Origin: Lepas anatifera
Taxonomy: Eukaryota > Arthropoda > Thecostraca > Lepadidae
Direction: 5' to 3'
DNA: 64,000 bases
Assembly: GCA_034440635.1 (NCBI GenBank)
Contig: JAOTON010001911.1
Location: forward strand, 170,001-234,000
Shown here: in pieces, positions 45,338-58,200 of the stretch
Layout: the number at the start of each line of letters is the position of its first letter
Numbering within the stretch: position 1 is the first letter of the stretch
The notes under the pieces: model-generated
Told to the model about the DNA's origin: nothing
The model's input: the letters and a program-made list of their open reading frames with translations, nothing else
The model's database searches: none
Position numbers and translations under genes: made by a program

Positions 45338-45735
45338 TTAATACAGCTCCAGGCATGTTGTTAATATCTTATTCTGTTTGTTGAGGTCGGGTTGTCTCTC
45401 TCTGATTATGAGGGCTTCATAGATGGGTAGTTTTCGCCGGTCGGTAGTTTGTCGTATGGTGCGGGTGTTGTCGACCAAGTCCTTCCGGGTGATGTCGCGA
45501 TTGTGAAATCGTTTGTAGTGGTCTTTGGGGGCTCCCATCTGCAGGTGCATAGTGAGCCTGCGTGATAGTGATGTTGTTGTGAGACCAACGTAGGTACCGG
45601 TTCCTCGAAGCTTGCAATCTCCGTACGGGCATTGAAACTGGTACACTACGTTGGTCTTCTTCAAGTCAGATGTTTTCTTGTTCAGGTTGTTTTTCATGAT
45701 GAGTCGGCTAATTTTAGTGCTCTGTCATCTTGCTT
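45338..45735 (-). pseudogene. Penelope-like element fragment, GIY-YIG endonuclease
   Basis: The minus strand encodes STKISRLIMKNNLN, the C-terminal edge of a Penelope-type reverse transcriptase. It continues into a GIY-YIG nuclease domain with VVYQFQCPYGDC, TYVGLTTTSLSRRLTMHL and the downstream E-A-L-I-I-R-E segment, about 119 codons from the internal ATG to the stop. The nuclease part looks intact; the reverse-transcriptase core is absent, so the copy is 5' truncated. Confidence 0.75.
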
Positions 45736-46053
45736 AGTGCTCTGTCAGCTCTACAAAACGGTTTGATGGTTATGCTAAGCAAAGCTAAATTTTTGGTCCA
45801 GTTGTATGCACAAATTCCGTAATTACTTCGGAAACACGTCCCAGGCCTATTTGCCTTACATCATATGCATGAGGGACATGGTGAATCCTGAGAGTCATTG
45901 AGAATGCAACACGCCTGAAGCGGCGACGTAGGAACACATTCTGTTGGATACCATCCTCTCTGCCTTAACGTTTCAGCGCTCTGTACGATGTCGTCGATCT
46001 TGGTCGTGAGAGCGCTGTGTTCCACCTGTGCTGGCAGGTAGCGGGGGCCCACC
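45736..46053 (+). promoter_or_regulatory. Upstream region of the capping-enzyme gene
   Basis: Should hold the 5' UTR and core promoter. I see no TATA box. The start codon lies in a good context (CCCACC-ATG-A). GC content rises sharply over the last 100 bp and into exon 1. Confidence 0.4.
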
Positions 46054-46254
46054 ATGAACGGCGCGGGCTCCAGCGGGGGCGGGCCCGGCCCGGTGCCGCC
46101 GCGCTGGCTCCACTGCCCCCGCAAGGCTGTCAACGTCATCGCCGACAAGTTCTTGGCGTTCAAGACTCCGCTGTCGTCCCAGTTTGACGGCCAAGTGCCG
46201 GTGGAGTGTCGCTTCAGCCCTCAGATGCTGATGTCCAGCCTTAAACAGTACAAG
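46054..46254 (+). CDS. RNGTT: Capping enzyme exon 1
   Basis: 67 codons from ATG to donor AAG|GTTGGT, phase 0. Encodes the start of the RNA triphosphatase domain ([20 protein letters not shown]). Confidence 0.9.
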
Positions 46255-49200
46255 GTTGGTGCCAGTGTCGTGGGCGGGTGCTTTGAATTCGCGTCAACTT
46301 AGTTGAGTCTTGAAATGGCTTGCTAGTGACGTGATTATGATGATGGTGGACTGAGGGATGACTGAGTTGATCCTGTTTCTTGGAAATAGACCCTGATTTT
46401 TCTTTTGCAACCTCATATGTCGTATTTCATCTTGCAACGTGTGATTTAACTCACCACTCTGTTAACGCACGACCTGTTCTGAGTTAATCGATCAGTACTG
46501 CGTCCTCGGCATTCTCCTCGCATTTCAGGACCTGCCCGGGGCTCGGCACTCTATTATAAAGCGACCTGTTTCCACGCAGTGACCGCTATGTACTGTCCAT
46601 TGCCTATGGTCTGTCCAAGCCTTATCTAACCGATAGCCTCTGCGCAGGCAAAGATGACTGATATCCAGGTAGAGCGCGGTGCCTCGATATACTTAACAGT
46701 AGCCTCTGTGCAGGTGAACTTCGGTCTCTGAATCGACCTAACAATAGCCTCTGCGCAGGTGAACTTTCGGTCTCTGAATCGACCTAACAGTAGCCTCTGC
46801 GCAGGTGAAGCTTGGTGTCTTAATTCGACCTAACAATAGCCTCTGCACAGGTGAAGCTTGGTCTCTGAGTCGACCTAACAATAGCCTCTGTGCTGGTGAA
46901 GCTCGGTCTTCGGATCGACCTAACAGTAGCCTCTGCGCAGGTGAAGCTCGGTCTCTGGATCGACTTGACCAACACCAGTCGGTTCTACCCCCGCTCTGAA
47001 GTCGAGGCGTTCGGCTGCCGGTACGTCAAGCTGCAGTGCCGCGGCCACGGCGAGACGCCCTCCCCGGAGCAGACCAAGCTGTTCGTCGACCTCTGTGCCA
47101 AGTTTGTCTCCAAGAATCCGCTGGAGATCATCGGTAGGTGTCGGACAAGGTCTGGGTGGCTTAAGGCAACACTGGGGGTTTTATGTGTGTCAACTGTGGT
47201 GAATGACAGCATAATGTCGCAGAGGAGGGGTCACAAACTGAAATTATGTTAATGAGCGGTGATTGAAACGGCTACAGATCGGATGGCTGTCTGAATAAAT
47301 GATCAGAAAGCTCTTTTGCATTGCGATGGGGGGATCGAATAAGCGTTTGAGGTTACCGGATGGTGTTTCATAAGTGTGATACCCTGTGTATACTTATTTT
47401 CTATGGGCAGATCAGAGACCATAAAATTGAAACGTGGGCTGTTTAACCAGGCAAGTGAGACCTGCCCATCTCTGTGGGATACATCACGCAATGCTACCGC
47501 TATCCCCCCACCCTCCCCCTCCCCAAACATCACATGCTATTGCTTGCATAATTTTCAATGTTGGTCGTCTTATAAAATGACCGGAGGCGGACGCCGCCGG
47601 TAAAGTTTTGAGGCTGCTTCTGCTAATTCTGCTACCTTGGTTAGCTGAAACTGTTACTAATGCTATTTGTTTTTTATCGGAAAACCGTTACCAACTACTC
47701 TGGTACTGCGCTCTCGCTATTTCAGATTATAGCGTGCTACTAAAGCGCTGTCAAAAAATGTTTTTGTATTGTCGTTTTTAGATGAACTGCAAGGAAAATC
47801 CGATTACCTCATTTGTGTGTTGCACCAACAATGATCATTTTTATTGTGGGATATGCAAACACAATCATCCAACAAAATCATCTAATCTCCCTTTGCTTTC
47901 CCGATGGACAAAACATTTCTATCTTCCAGCTCCTTTTTGGGGGGGGGGTGGTCTTCTTAACAAGCTGTCAATTGTGTTGGCGGCTTTGAATTATTTTGGG
48001 GCCGCTACCCGCTACTCCGCTACTTTTTGGAGAGTGCACAAAGCGAAGCAGCGGACTGAAGTAGCAGATTAGCCGATTAGTGAACTGAAGTAGCGGACCG
48101 TCTGGCCTTGAAAATTACTTATACTGTCTCATGCGTGTCTTGGCCTCATAGGCGATAAATGCCCAGGCAGTGAAGCACTCTAAACCCGAAACAAACCTGT
48201 CGATCAGCCCTATGTGAGCGTGTGTTTTGGTGCTCGGCCTAACACACACCCCTATGTGTTCTGCAGGCATCCACTGCACCCACGGCTTCAACCGCAGCGG
48301 CTTTCTGATCTGCTCGTACCTGGTGGAGAACGGAGACTGGAGCGTGGAGGCGGCCGTCGACGCCTTCCAGCGGGCAAGGTCAGACAGACAAAGCGCGGTA
48401 AGGCGAAAGGGGGCAGACAAAGCGCGGTAAGGCAGACAAAGTGCGGCAGGCGGCAGACGAAGCGGGGCTTCGGTACTGAAATGGTGGAAATTACCATGAC
48501 GATAGAATTCAGTATTAACCCACGCCCCACCGGGGGTCCGGTGCCACCTTCGCCCCACCGGGGCCATCGATGCCCCCCCTCTAACTCCGAAAATATGGGG
48601 GTTAGCGCAAATCTGCAAAGTGCATTAGAAAGCTCGCGTGAATTCAGTAAGAAATTACTTGGCATGTTAAAGCGCTCAGCTCAATGGTTTGACCTCCAAG
48701 AGGTCAAGTTAGGTCACGATAGGCTATTTTCACTCAAATATGCAATGCTTAAGAAAACGGGGCATAGCTCTTATGCCATTAGAGCTATTGAGATCCGATA
48801 AACTACATTGGATAGGAAAATGCCAGACCTTTTTCCGCTATGTGGAACGTAATGACCTCCCGCCAGTGGTTTGACCTCCAGAGGTCACCTCTTGACCTAA
48901 TGACCTGAGGTCACCAAAGGACAGAAAGTGTCCTTGTCGTATATCAAACGAAAGCCAGTGATTAGCATACACGATGGTGTTTCATTCAGCACTCTAGCTT
49001 AATTAGGTCAAAAGTTATTTCCAAAATACTGTTTTTGACCCCTGGTGACCTTGGATGACTCGGAGAGGTCAAAAGGCAAATATGACCCCTGGGATCCGTG
49101 AAAGGGTGTCCAAGAACGCTTTATTGAGCAAGCCAAGCATTTTCAATCGTTTTTGTTACTTTTAGATCATAAGACAGCTCTTTCCCATGCTTTTTCAATG

Positions 49201-52200
49201 GGAGAGGTCACTCGATTTCCTGACCTCAGGTCACGAAATCGAAAAATCCCGGATATAAACCTTGTAGATCCTGGCGGGGTCATAAAGTGTAGGAAGTTTC
49301 AAATCGATCGACTGAGAAACGTAGCTCTTATAGAGCTCAAAAGTTAAAGTGAGGTGACCTTAGTTGACTTCGCTTGGTGACCTGACCTTGGGTGACCCGG
49401 GGTAAAAATTTCAGGGATGGTGGGAGAATGATGGGGTGAGGATAGAACCCTCAACTGCGGTCCTGCGTTTCGTCGTTTTTCTGCTATCTTGAAAAACCTT
49501 AGGGGCCATCGGTGCCCCCTCCCCGGTGGGGCGAGGGTTAAATGGACTTTGATAGGTTTTGGAGTGCTGTGGCGAGGGGCATGGCCATACGAACTCGATC
49601 ATACGAATTCTAAACCCTATAAACTCATTAAATGGACTTCTATTAAATAGCATGGACGCTGGCGAAGGGCTGAATACAGCTTGAAAGCTCCGAACCTTTG
49701 CTTTTTCAATGTGAAGTAGTCCATTTTATTGTAAATCCAGCAAAACTCCATTATGTCCTTCCAAATATGATGATAGAAAATAGGAGATTCGTGCAACGCC
49801 TTTATTTGCTGGTAAGACTTCCACACATGTAGTGCCTCCTCAGGCGTCACTGTAATGGACATGATATGATGAAATGCTATGGAAGGGGACGGTAAGGATA
49901 AGGAAGGATGAGGACAAAGGAAGGTGGGATATTACCTTGAACTAAAAGGGGACTTGTTCCTCCGTAAGATCGGCTGGGGGAGGGAGGGGGTAGTCGGCGT
50001 GGACTCTGTTCGCTCTTGACTTGTCTGGAAAATATCATATACAGAGAATGGTGAGGGGGACCTGGAATCAGAAACAAGAGTTATGAACGCTATTGGTTGG
50101 TTTCTACCTCCTGCCGTCCGCCCTCCTTGTACGTGTACGTCAGCCGGGGTGTGCGGGGAGTGCGTCAGCCGGGGTGTGCAAAGGGGGAGTGCGTCAGCCG
50201 GGGTGTACAAAGGGGAGTACGTCAGCTGTCGGTGTACTACGGGTTTTACGTCAACCGGGGTGTACAGCGTGGTGTACAGTGGGCTGTACGTCAGCCGGGG
50301 TGTACAGCGTGGTGCGTGGGCTGTCGTCAGCCGGGGTGTACAGCGGGCTGCGCGTCGCCGGGGTGCGTGGGCTGTACGTCAGCCGGGGTGTACAAGAGGA
50401 GTACGTCGCCGGGGTGTCGCGGGCTGCGCGTCGCCGGGGTGCGTGGGCTGTCGTCGCCGGGGTGTCAAGAGGAGTACGTCAGCCGGGGTGTACAGTGGGC
50501 TGTACGTCAGCCGGGGTGTACAGTGGGCTGTGCGTCAGCCGGAGTGTACAAGAGGAGTACGTCAGCTGGGGTGTACAGTGGGCTGTCGTCAGCCGGGGTG
50601 TCAAGAGGAGTACGTCGCCGGGGTATACAGTGGGCTGTACGTCAGCCGGGTGTACAGCGGGCTGTACGTCAGCCGGGGTGTCAAGAGGGTACGTCGCTGG
50701 GGTGTACAGTGGGCTGCGTCAGCCGGGGTGTACAAGAGGGTACGTCGCCGGGGTGTCGTGGGTGTACGTCAGCCGGGGTGTACAGCGGGCTGTCGTCAGC
50801 CGGGGTGTACAAAGGGAGTACGTCAGCTGTCGGTGTACTACGGGTTGTACGTCAACCGGGGTGTACAGCGTGGTGTACAGTGGGCTGTACGTCAGCTGGG
50901 GTGTACAGCGGGCTGCGCGTCAGCCGGGGTGTACAAAGAGAGTACGTCAGCCGGGGTGTACGAGTGTACGTGCGGGGGTACTCAGCCGGGGTGTACAGTA
51001 AGGTGTACGTCAGCCGGGCAGCCCTGGTTGGGACCATCACGGAAGGTGCGGTATAGCTAAGTCACTGAAGCACGGTAAGATCCAAACTCACGGGAGGGTG
51101 GGAGGGGACAGAGAAGCACAGGCTGGACTGAGACGTTGGGACGGGCGGCCTGCTTAGGGGATGCTAGAGGAGGCTGGAAAGGGAGCGTTCCAGACTCGGG
51201 CGCTGAGATGGTCGGCCTGTGCAGATGGATGGCGATCGAGAGGGTTGAAACGTGGGAAGCAGTCGTTGCCCCGATGTCTCACAGTCATGAAGTTGACAAC
51301 GTTTAAAGGAACTGTCCCACTTTTATTATGGGTTTTGTTGGTAACGTTTAAATGGAATGTGGCACTTTCATAACGTGATTTTAACTGAGATAGCCAAGTT
51401 GTAAAGCAAGTCGGAAAACCCGGTACTCAATATATCATTTGTCTTGGAACTCGATATTTCCGTGGAAAAAAGCTAAAACCTACCTGACACCAACCCCCTC
51501 ATCAGCCCCTGGCCGGGCGGCCATTGTTGTGAGCTGCTGGTGTGACGACATATGGTGACGTCACGATGAGCATCAGCCAATCGAAGCCCTTGAAGCATTT
51601 CAAGCATGGTAGTGGTTGCCAGATCATGACATCATCCACAGGCAGATATTTGTTTATTTTCCTAGAGGATTATTTTTAAAACAAAATATTGAGCTTATTG
51701 AACATTTTTCAGAGAAATCATGAGTGGTTTGATTATTTTTGGTTAAAAGTACGCCTGATTTCACTAAATTCCAGGATTCGACCAAGGTGCCACATTCCCT
51801 TTAAGCTGACGTTTCTGCAGAGTTAAGGGGGATGATGCGAACTGACTGTTGAGACTGAATGACATCTTAAATTGCACTACCATGCTCATTGAGTATGTGT
51901 TCTCTACAGGTGTATGATGAGGGTAGATAGTGGAAGGTCTTTCATGTTGAGTTCCTTGTGCCCATATGTCCATTGATGTGTGCATGGTGTCGTTGTATGA
52001 GTGATCTCACCTGTTGATTGTTTATATCGAACGTGGAGGGCATCTGCGCTGGTCTTTCTGATCCTGGAATGCCGCCATTCTCACCACACCACCATTAAGG
52101 AATTAGAAAGACTCATTCATTACTGGCCAACCTCATACAGCGTTGAAATTGCCTGCTTAGCTACTTAAAGCGTGGTCCACGGTCTGGAGTTAATAATGCA

Positions 52201-55200
52201 GCAGACTCGATTAGTTAACAGTATCAGTGCATTCAGTACGTTTGGCGGTGTCAACAGATCAATATGTGTACGTACACTAATTGTAGCATGTGAATGAGAA
52301 GCTGCTGAGGTGAAGGTGAAAGCGCTGTGTGTCATGCTTGAACCGATCGGTATAAACTGTGGGGGTATGGACCTGAGTCCTCACAACCGAGCCCCTGAAG
52401 CCAGAGAAGCGGTTGTCGCCGAGACCAACGCCAGGTCCGAGAAGAGAAGTACTGTTTTTCGGCACCCGATCAGGCCACTTGTGTAGCTTTGTCAGAATCT
52501 AGATCAAAATTGTTCTTCGAATATCGTTCTGAAGACTTGACGCGCTGGAAAAGGAGCGACTCGAGTTTGCACGCCGTGTTTGTTGGCGTCGTGCTCACTT
52601 CTGTGTGAACACCAATTGCAGCAGGAGCGGAATCGAGTATTTGCATCCAAACCTTGCCACCCGTATCTGTGAAGAACACGCGGATACCCTCGGCTCAGTT
52701 CTGAGAAGGGCATCAGAATGATGACAGGGAGGCCACCAGCCCTTGGCCGGTGCAGGGCCGCCTCGCAGCTGCCCAGCGCGGATGACCAGTTCACCGGGCC
52801 GGTTCGCCTCTACCTGACGCTGCTTCAGTACACCGGCATGTTGGCCGGGTCCAGTTGGTGGATGACGCTGTACCAGACCCTGCTGACGCTCCTGATGACC
52901 TGCACGGCAGCGTTCTATGCCTACTGGAACTACTCACTTGGCAAGAGCTCTTGGCTGAAGACGGGACACTTCGTGTTGGCTGCGCGTGCCTCCGCAATGT
53001 TCGGCCTGGTTGACCTGATTCTCCTAGTGATAATTGCATTGTCCTTCTTCCTGTCCCGACCACAGTGTGCCAGAGCTATCAGTGATAGTCGGAAATGTTT
53101 GCACGACATGTACGCATTGGATGGCTACTCTGCCGGCTTGAAGTCGCTCCGGCGTTTCTCGATGATGGCTGTTTTGTCTCTTGTCGCCTTGGTGGTAGTG
53201 ATGTCCTTGATCTGCTTCGGATTTACAAGCGGCGTGGAGTTGTGTGAGACGATGTCTAGTGCTAGCGTCAGCAGGGTATTTCTCTGGATTATGACTGCTC
53301 TTAGGTGTGTTATAGTTTTACTTCTCCAGGCTAAGTACTGCCTTGTCTTCAATATGATCGGTACTGGTTTTGAGATTGTTAACGTCGAGCTGGAACGAGC
53401 GGTAGAGAGTGGTCTGGAGCCGCCAGCGGATCATTTGAAGCAGCTTCGTTTGTTTCAATCCCGCCTGAGTGCCATTTTTTCTCGCCTGACCTCTTCTGTA
53501 GCTCCAGAGCTGATTCTTAGCCTTGTTTTCGGCGTCGGGTCGGAAATCTACACTTTAGTTCTTGTTGCCGCCACCATACGCACCAGAGAACTGAACCAAT
53601 ACGCCCCAATATTGGTAGTATTTTTCTATGCTGCAATGGTGATGCTGGTGTGGCCGTGTTATGACGTCCAGAAGGTCCTGGACAGGGTGGAATCGACCCG
53701 GGGCCTCCTGCTGCGACTTCCCTGGACCTCGCCAGACCCGGGACGTGAGGCGGGAAGGATGTTGGACTCGGTGACGATAGACCTGGACACTCTGGGAGAC
53801 CTGGGACCGTTCCGACTGAAGCTGTCCACTGCACTCTCTGCCACCGCCACCGTCATCACCTACGTGATCGTGATGCAGCAGTTTGTGATGTCGGAGCTGT
53901 CCTGCGCCGGTGCTGGGCACGAGGCAAACGTCACGGCTGATCAGTGTCTGGATAGCTGGTTCCAGTGAAGAGCAACTGCTGGTCTGACCTCCGCCGCAGC
54001 TGTTTCCCGCTGGGCGTTTGATCTGGCGTGGGTCTGACCTTATCTGGGTAAAGCACAACAAAATATATATGACCCTTCTCTAAAAAAGTAGCAGAGAGAA
54101 CGCACAGTTAGAAATTTGTGGGGCGCGCTCACAGTATGGCAATGTTGCGACAGCTCTTCTCCTGTAGATTAAAAGGGCGATTTCATTTTTGAGCATACCT
54201 TGAAGATACAGGCTTACAACTCTATAACTACGTGTTGGGGTTTAACGACGCACCAACTACCAGGGTCATACGGCGTCGCCGACTCTCACCCTGTTGGAAT
54301 GGATTTGGGGGATCGGATCAACTTATTCAGAAGCTCCGCTGGGACTTGAACCCGGGACCACGGGCTTAGAAGACAGGGATGTTATCCACTAAGCCACCCA
54401 TCCCCCGGACGACCCTACGAGACCTGTCGGTATAATCACCGCAATTTAGCAGTAGTCATTTCGGTTGGGGCCGCTCCTCTGCGCAGGAGATGCGCCAAAC
54501 GTTCGTACCAACAACCATGCAGCTAACAGTTCTCGGTGTGTGTGTCGATGGCATCTCTATTAATGTTTAGTCCGAAGTGTTAACGTTTTTGTCAAGCAGG
54601 TATTGGTGATCCCTTCAATAGCTTCTCGGTTACAGTGTTCAGTAAGAATTAAGCGTATATTAGGCCTGCGATATGAAAATTGTATTCGTAGTGAATTACA
54701 TTGCCCGATGTTTAATCTTTGCACACGCACATTGTATGTATATGTAATACACGTGATCTGTGCGATGAATACTTTACAGACATAGCTTACATGCAGGTGT
54801 CTTGTCACTCACACCACTTTGCAAAGGTTATAAGCAACGACCCACGGAAAAGATCAGCACTGCTAAAGAAATTAGAGAGTTTAGCTTTCAGGTTAGCATG
54901 TATACCTCCCCCCTATCCCCCACAATGTTCCAGTGGCGTTGACGCCCTTCCAGTCCTGTTATTCTGACCGGCAAAACAGTGTTTGGTTGGTATGACTGCA
55001 AACTTATGTTCCGACAGTTCCAGTGTTTGTGGCCTAGTGATGGTTTCTTTGCTTGTCATTGCTAGTTTCTGGTAAAGCAATAGGTACTGCAACTCATACG
55101 CGTCGGAAAAGGGGGCAGGGGGCCTGGCCCCACCACTTTTTGACCAAAATTTCCTGATCTCAGTCAAAATGAGAGAAATCCGGACATTCCTATATCCAGC

Positions 55201-58200
55201 CGCTGTGGAAGGCAACGAGGAGCCCAAATTCGAACGTTTTTGGTCCTGATGTTGAAGTTTTTGTAGCATCAGGTTGAAGTTTGCCCCCCTACTTTTTGCC
55301 GGTGGCGACACTTATGCTGCAACTCGAATATTCTCGAATCCTCTGGAATGATATTGTCTTGCATATCGTTGTTGGTTCTTCCCCAGTGGTCAATGAATTT
55401 AGACGGAGCAGTTGTCAATCAAGCAAAAGGCTGAATTTCATTAGAAACTTGTGTTTTTGCTGGCACTATATTCTTCCGGGCGCTGATTCACGTTATACAT
55501 GAATATATACGTTATACATGAATGAATATGGCTAGGGGTATGCGCGGCTACATGGAAAGAGTATCTTGTCTTCTGAGCTGCAGGTATACCATCCATAAAA
55601 ACTGGTCTCAACTTCATGCCTGGGAATGAGGCCGGGACATTTGCATACACATATGGTATATGTGTTGACTTGTGAAATGGAATTTGTGACTTGTCTTAAT
55701 ATAAGGTGGTAAAGGCAGACTTTTCTGAACAAATGTGTTCGTTGTTCAAGTAATGATGAAGTCCGGAATATCTACCAGTTCACATGTCAATGCGGAAAAA
55801 CACGCATAGGGGAAACGTGTATGACCATAAAAACGCGACAACAAGAACATAAAAGAGCTACAGAAAACGAGGACCACAACCACTCTGGACTGGCGGAATA
55901 CATTCTAAAAACCGAACACAACATTAGATAGGATGACGTCAAAATCCTAGCGTATGAAAACCATTGGAGAAAAGGAAAATAAAAGAAGGCATCTTTTTTA
56001 TTTTTATTTTTTTAAATAAATTTTGTTTGTTGTTCTCGTTCGACTGCTGGAGTCGGAGTCTCACTAAAGTCATCAATGGACTTGTCACGGAGACCCCGAC
56101 CCCACCACCCGAACGAGCAGCACCCACAATGAACCCGGAGCCCAACGCTCTACCAACTGAGCTACCGGGCGGCTCATCGCAAAAACGCAACGAGACAAAC
56201 TATTAAATACAAACTTAGGCATTCCAATACCAGAAATTTACCAGGTTCTTCGCTGTTCATAGAAGAAAAAAAGTAATAGTAACAATGATAATAATAGTAT
56301 TAAAACAATAACAAATAATGAAAAGAAAAGTTTCTCAAGGTGGCAAGTTCGTCAAGTACACCTGACACTGAACTATTATAATTACTAATTACTCGTCATG
56401 AAATAACATTGGTTTGGTGCGTATTCTGATAAGTTTTTGCGTCGTTTTCGGCAACACCTTACTCGTGGGTCTTTGACGTAAGTGAATGACGCTCTAGAAT
56501 TTAGCTTGATCCAGACTTCACGTAGGTGTGTGATGATCTAGAATTTAGCTTGATCCAGACTTCACGTAGGTGTGTGATGAACTAGACTATAACCTTCCCC
56601 TGTGTGTACTGTATTGGCCTTTGTGACTGTTAACTCACTTAATTAAATTATTGAACTTGTATATTCATTATTCTTGGGGAACAAATAACAAGTAGAATTT
56701 GAATTTTTAGCACGAGTGTGATGCGATGTTTTCTCAAACTTGTGTAGTATTAAATTAGGCGCTGGCTGAGCAATCTTTCGCTGACGAAGATAGTCGAATG
56801 ACCTTCGAAAGCTACGAAAATACAACCGAAATACGACTGTTGTCTTAAATAATTTTTGCAAGAACTTAATATGTCCCAGTCAAACACGCGGAAACTACTT
56901 ATAAACTAAAGAGATGAAGCTTATCTCTAGCTATAACGAATACTAGCACTGACTTTGTTTTGCATTCACATTTTCAGTTAACACGCGGAATAATGATTGA
57001 AATCATTAGTTGTGACTAAACGTGGGGTGAATGAGCTTTTGGTGAATGGGGTGAATGGAAAAACCTGTGTGGCGTTAGTCATAGAAAAAAGGTTTCATGC
57101 AAGGTCTGTGTATTGTTGGGGGTGTTATTGATAAAAAATATCCGTTCGCTAAGTGGTCAGGACCCATCAGTTCCATTTTTGCTTTGGGTTTTAAGTAGAC
57201 CTCTGTTGTGAGACTGAAGTTATTTTGAGTAGTTATTGTTAATAATGATTATACTGCGGGGAATGCATGCCTGAGCTCGCCTCTGCCAGACCTGGCCCGA
57301 GGCAGGGCGCTGTCCGCGATCTGTGAACGGTGGTGCACGTGCCAATGCAGCAGTCCGGACCTGACCGAGTGGCGAACACCACATACACCAACTTTATTTC
57401 GTATAAAGTTATCTCTTCCGACTCAAACGGCTTATTTTTGCTTCAATATTTTGGGTTTAACTCGACATAAATTCCCTTTTTCCCAAAACAATGTGCGTGG
57501 AAGCCTGTTTCAAGTTTTAGCTAGCTACCACACAAAATTATATTAGTTCCAGGCCTTTGACCGCCCACATTCCAACCAGAAATAGTAACAAAAGTGCATA
57601 TTTGGTTAATAAGCCCTAATTTGGTTCAATGTTTGTGCCCGGGCTGTCCTCTCGTCTCTAACACGAGCGTCGCCCTCAGGCCGCCGGGTATCTACAAGAA
57701 GGACTACATCGACGAGCTGTTCCGTCGCTATGGAGACGCCGAGGACGCGCCGGACGCCCCTGAGCTGCCCGACTGGTGCTACGGTGAGTACTGTATGACT
57801 CGGCTGCCCGTCTTAAAGTTTCCTTTGTCTTGATTGTGGTGTATAGGAACAAATCGACATAGAGGAACGGCGTGTGTCGAGGAATATAATAACCGTGATC
57901 CGACCTCGCTCACCACTTCCACTTGTTGAAGGTTACGGTTGAGCCTCTCAACCTCGGCAACCCAGGATTTAATGCCACTTTTTTAGTTAAATTCTGCTTC
58001 CAGGCTGCACATATAACCCAAGTAGCTGACGTGCCCTAAACGCCCCCCCTCCTGCTTCCAAGCTGTGTGCGTTTCCGCTATATTTTGTGGCTTGAACAGT
58101 ATGATACTTTCACTGGAACATAATCACGTAACACATAACATAACACATAATCTTATTAACACATCGTCAACACATAATGTTGACGATTTTTTGTTAATAA

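Noticed and set aside
50083..51060. Three overlapping frames of 302-325 codons
   Set aside because: All are the same stop-free minisatellite read in three frames, located within an intron.
53517..54061. Antisense frames opposite the gustatory receptor
   Set aside because: Shadows of the receptor coding strand with no domain of their own.
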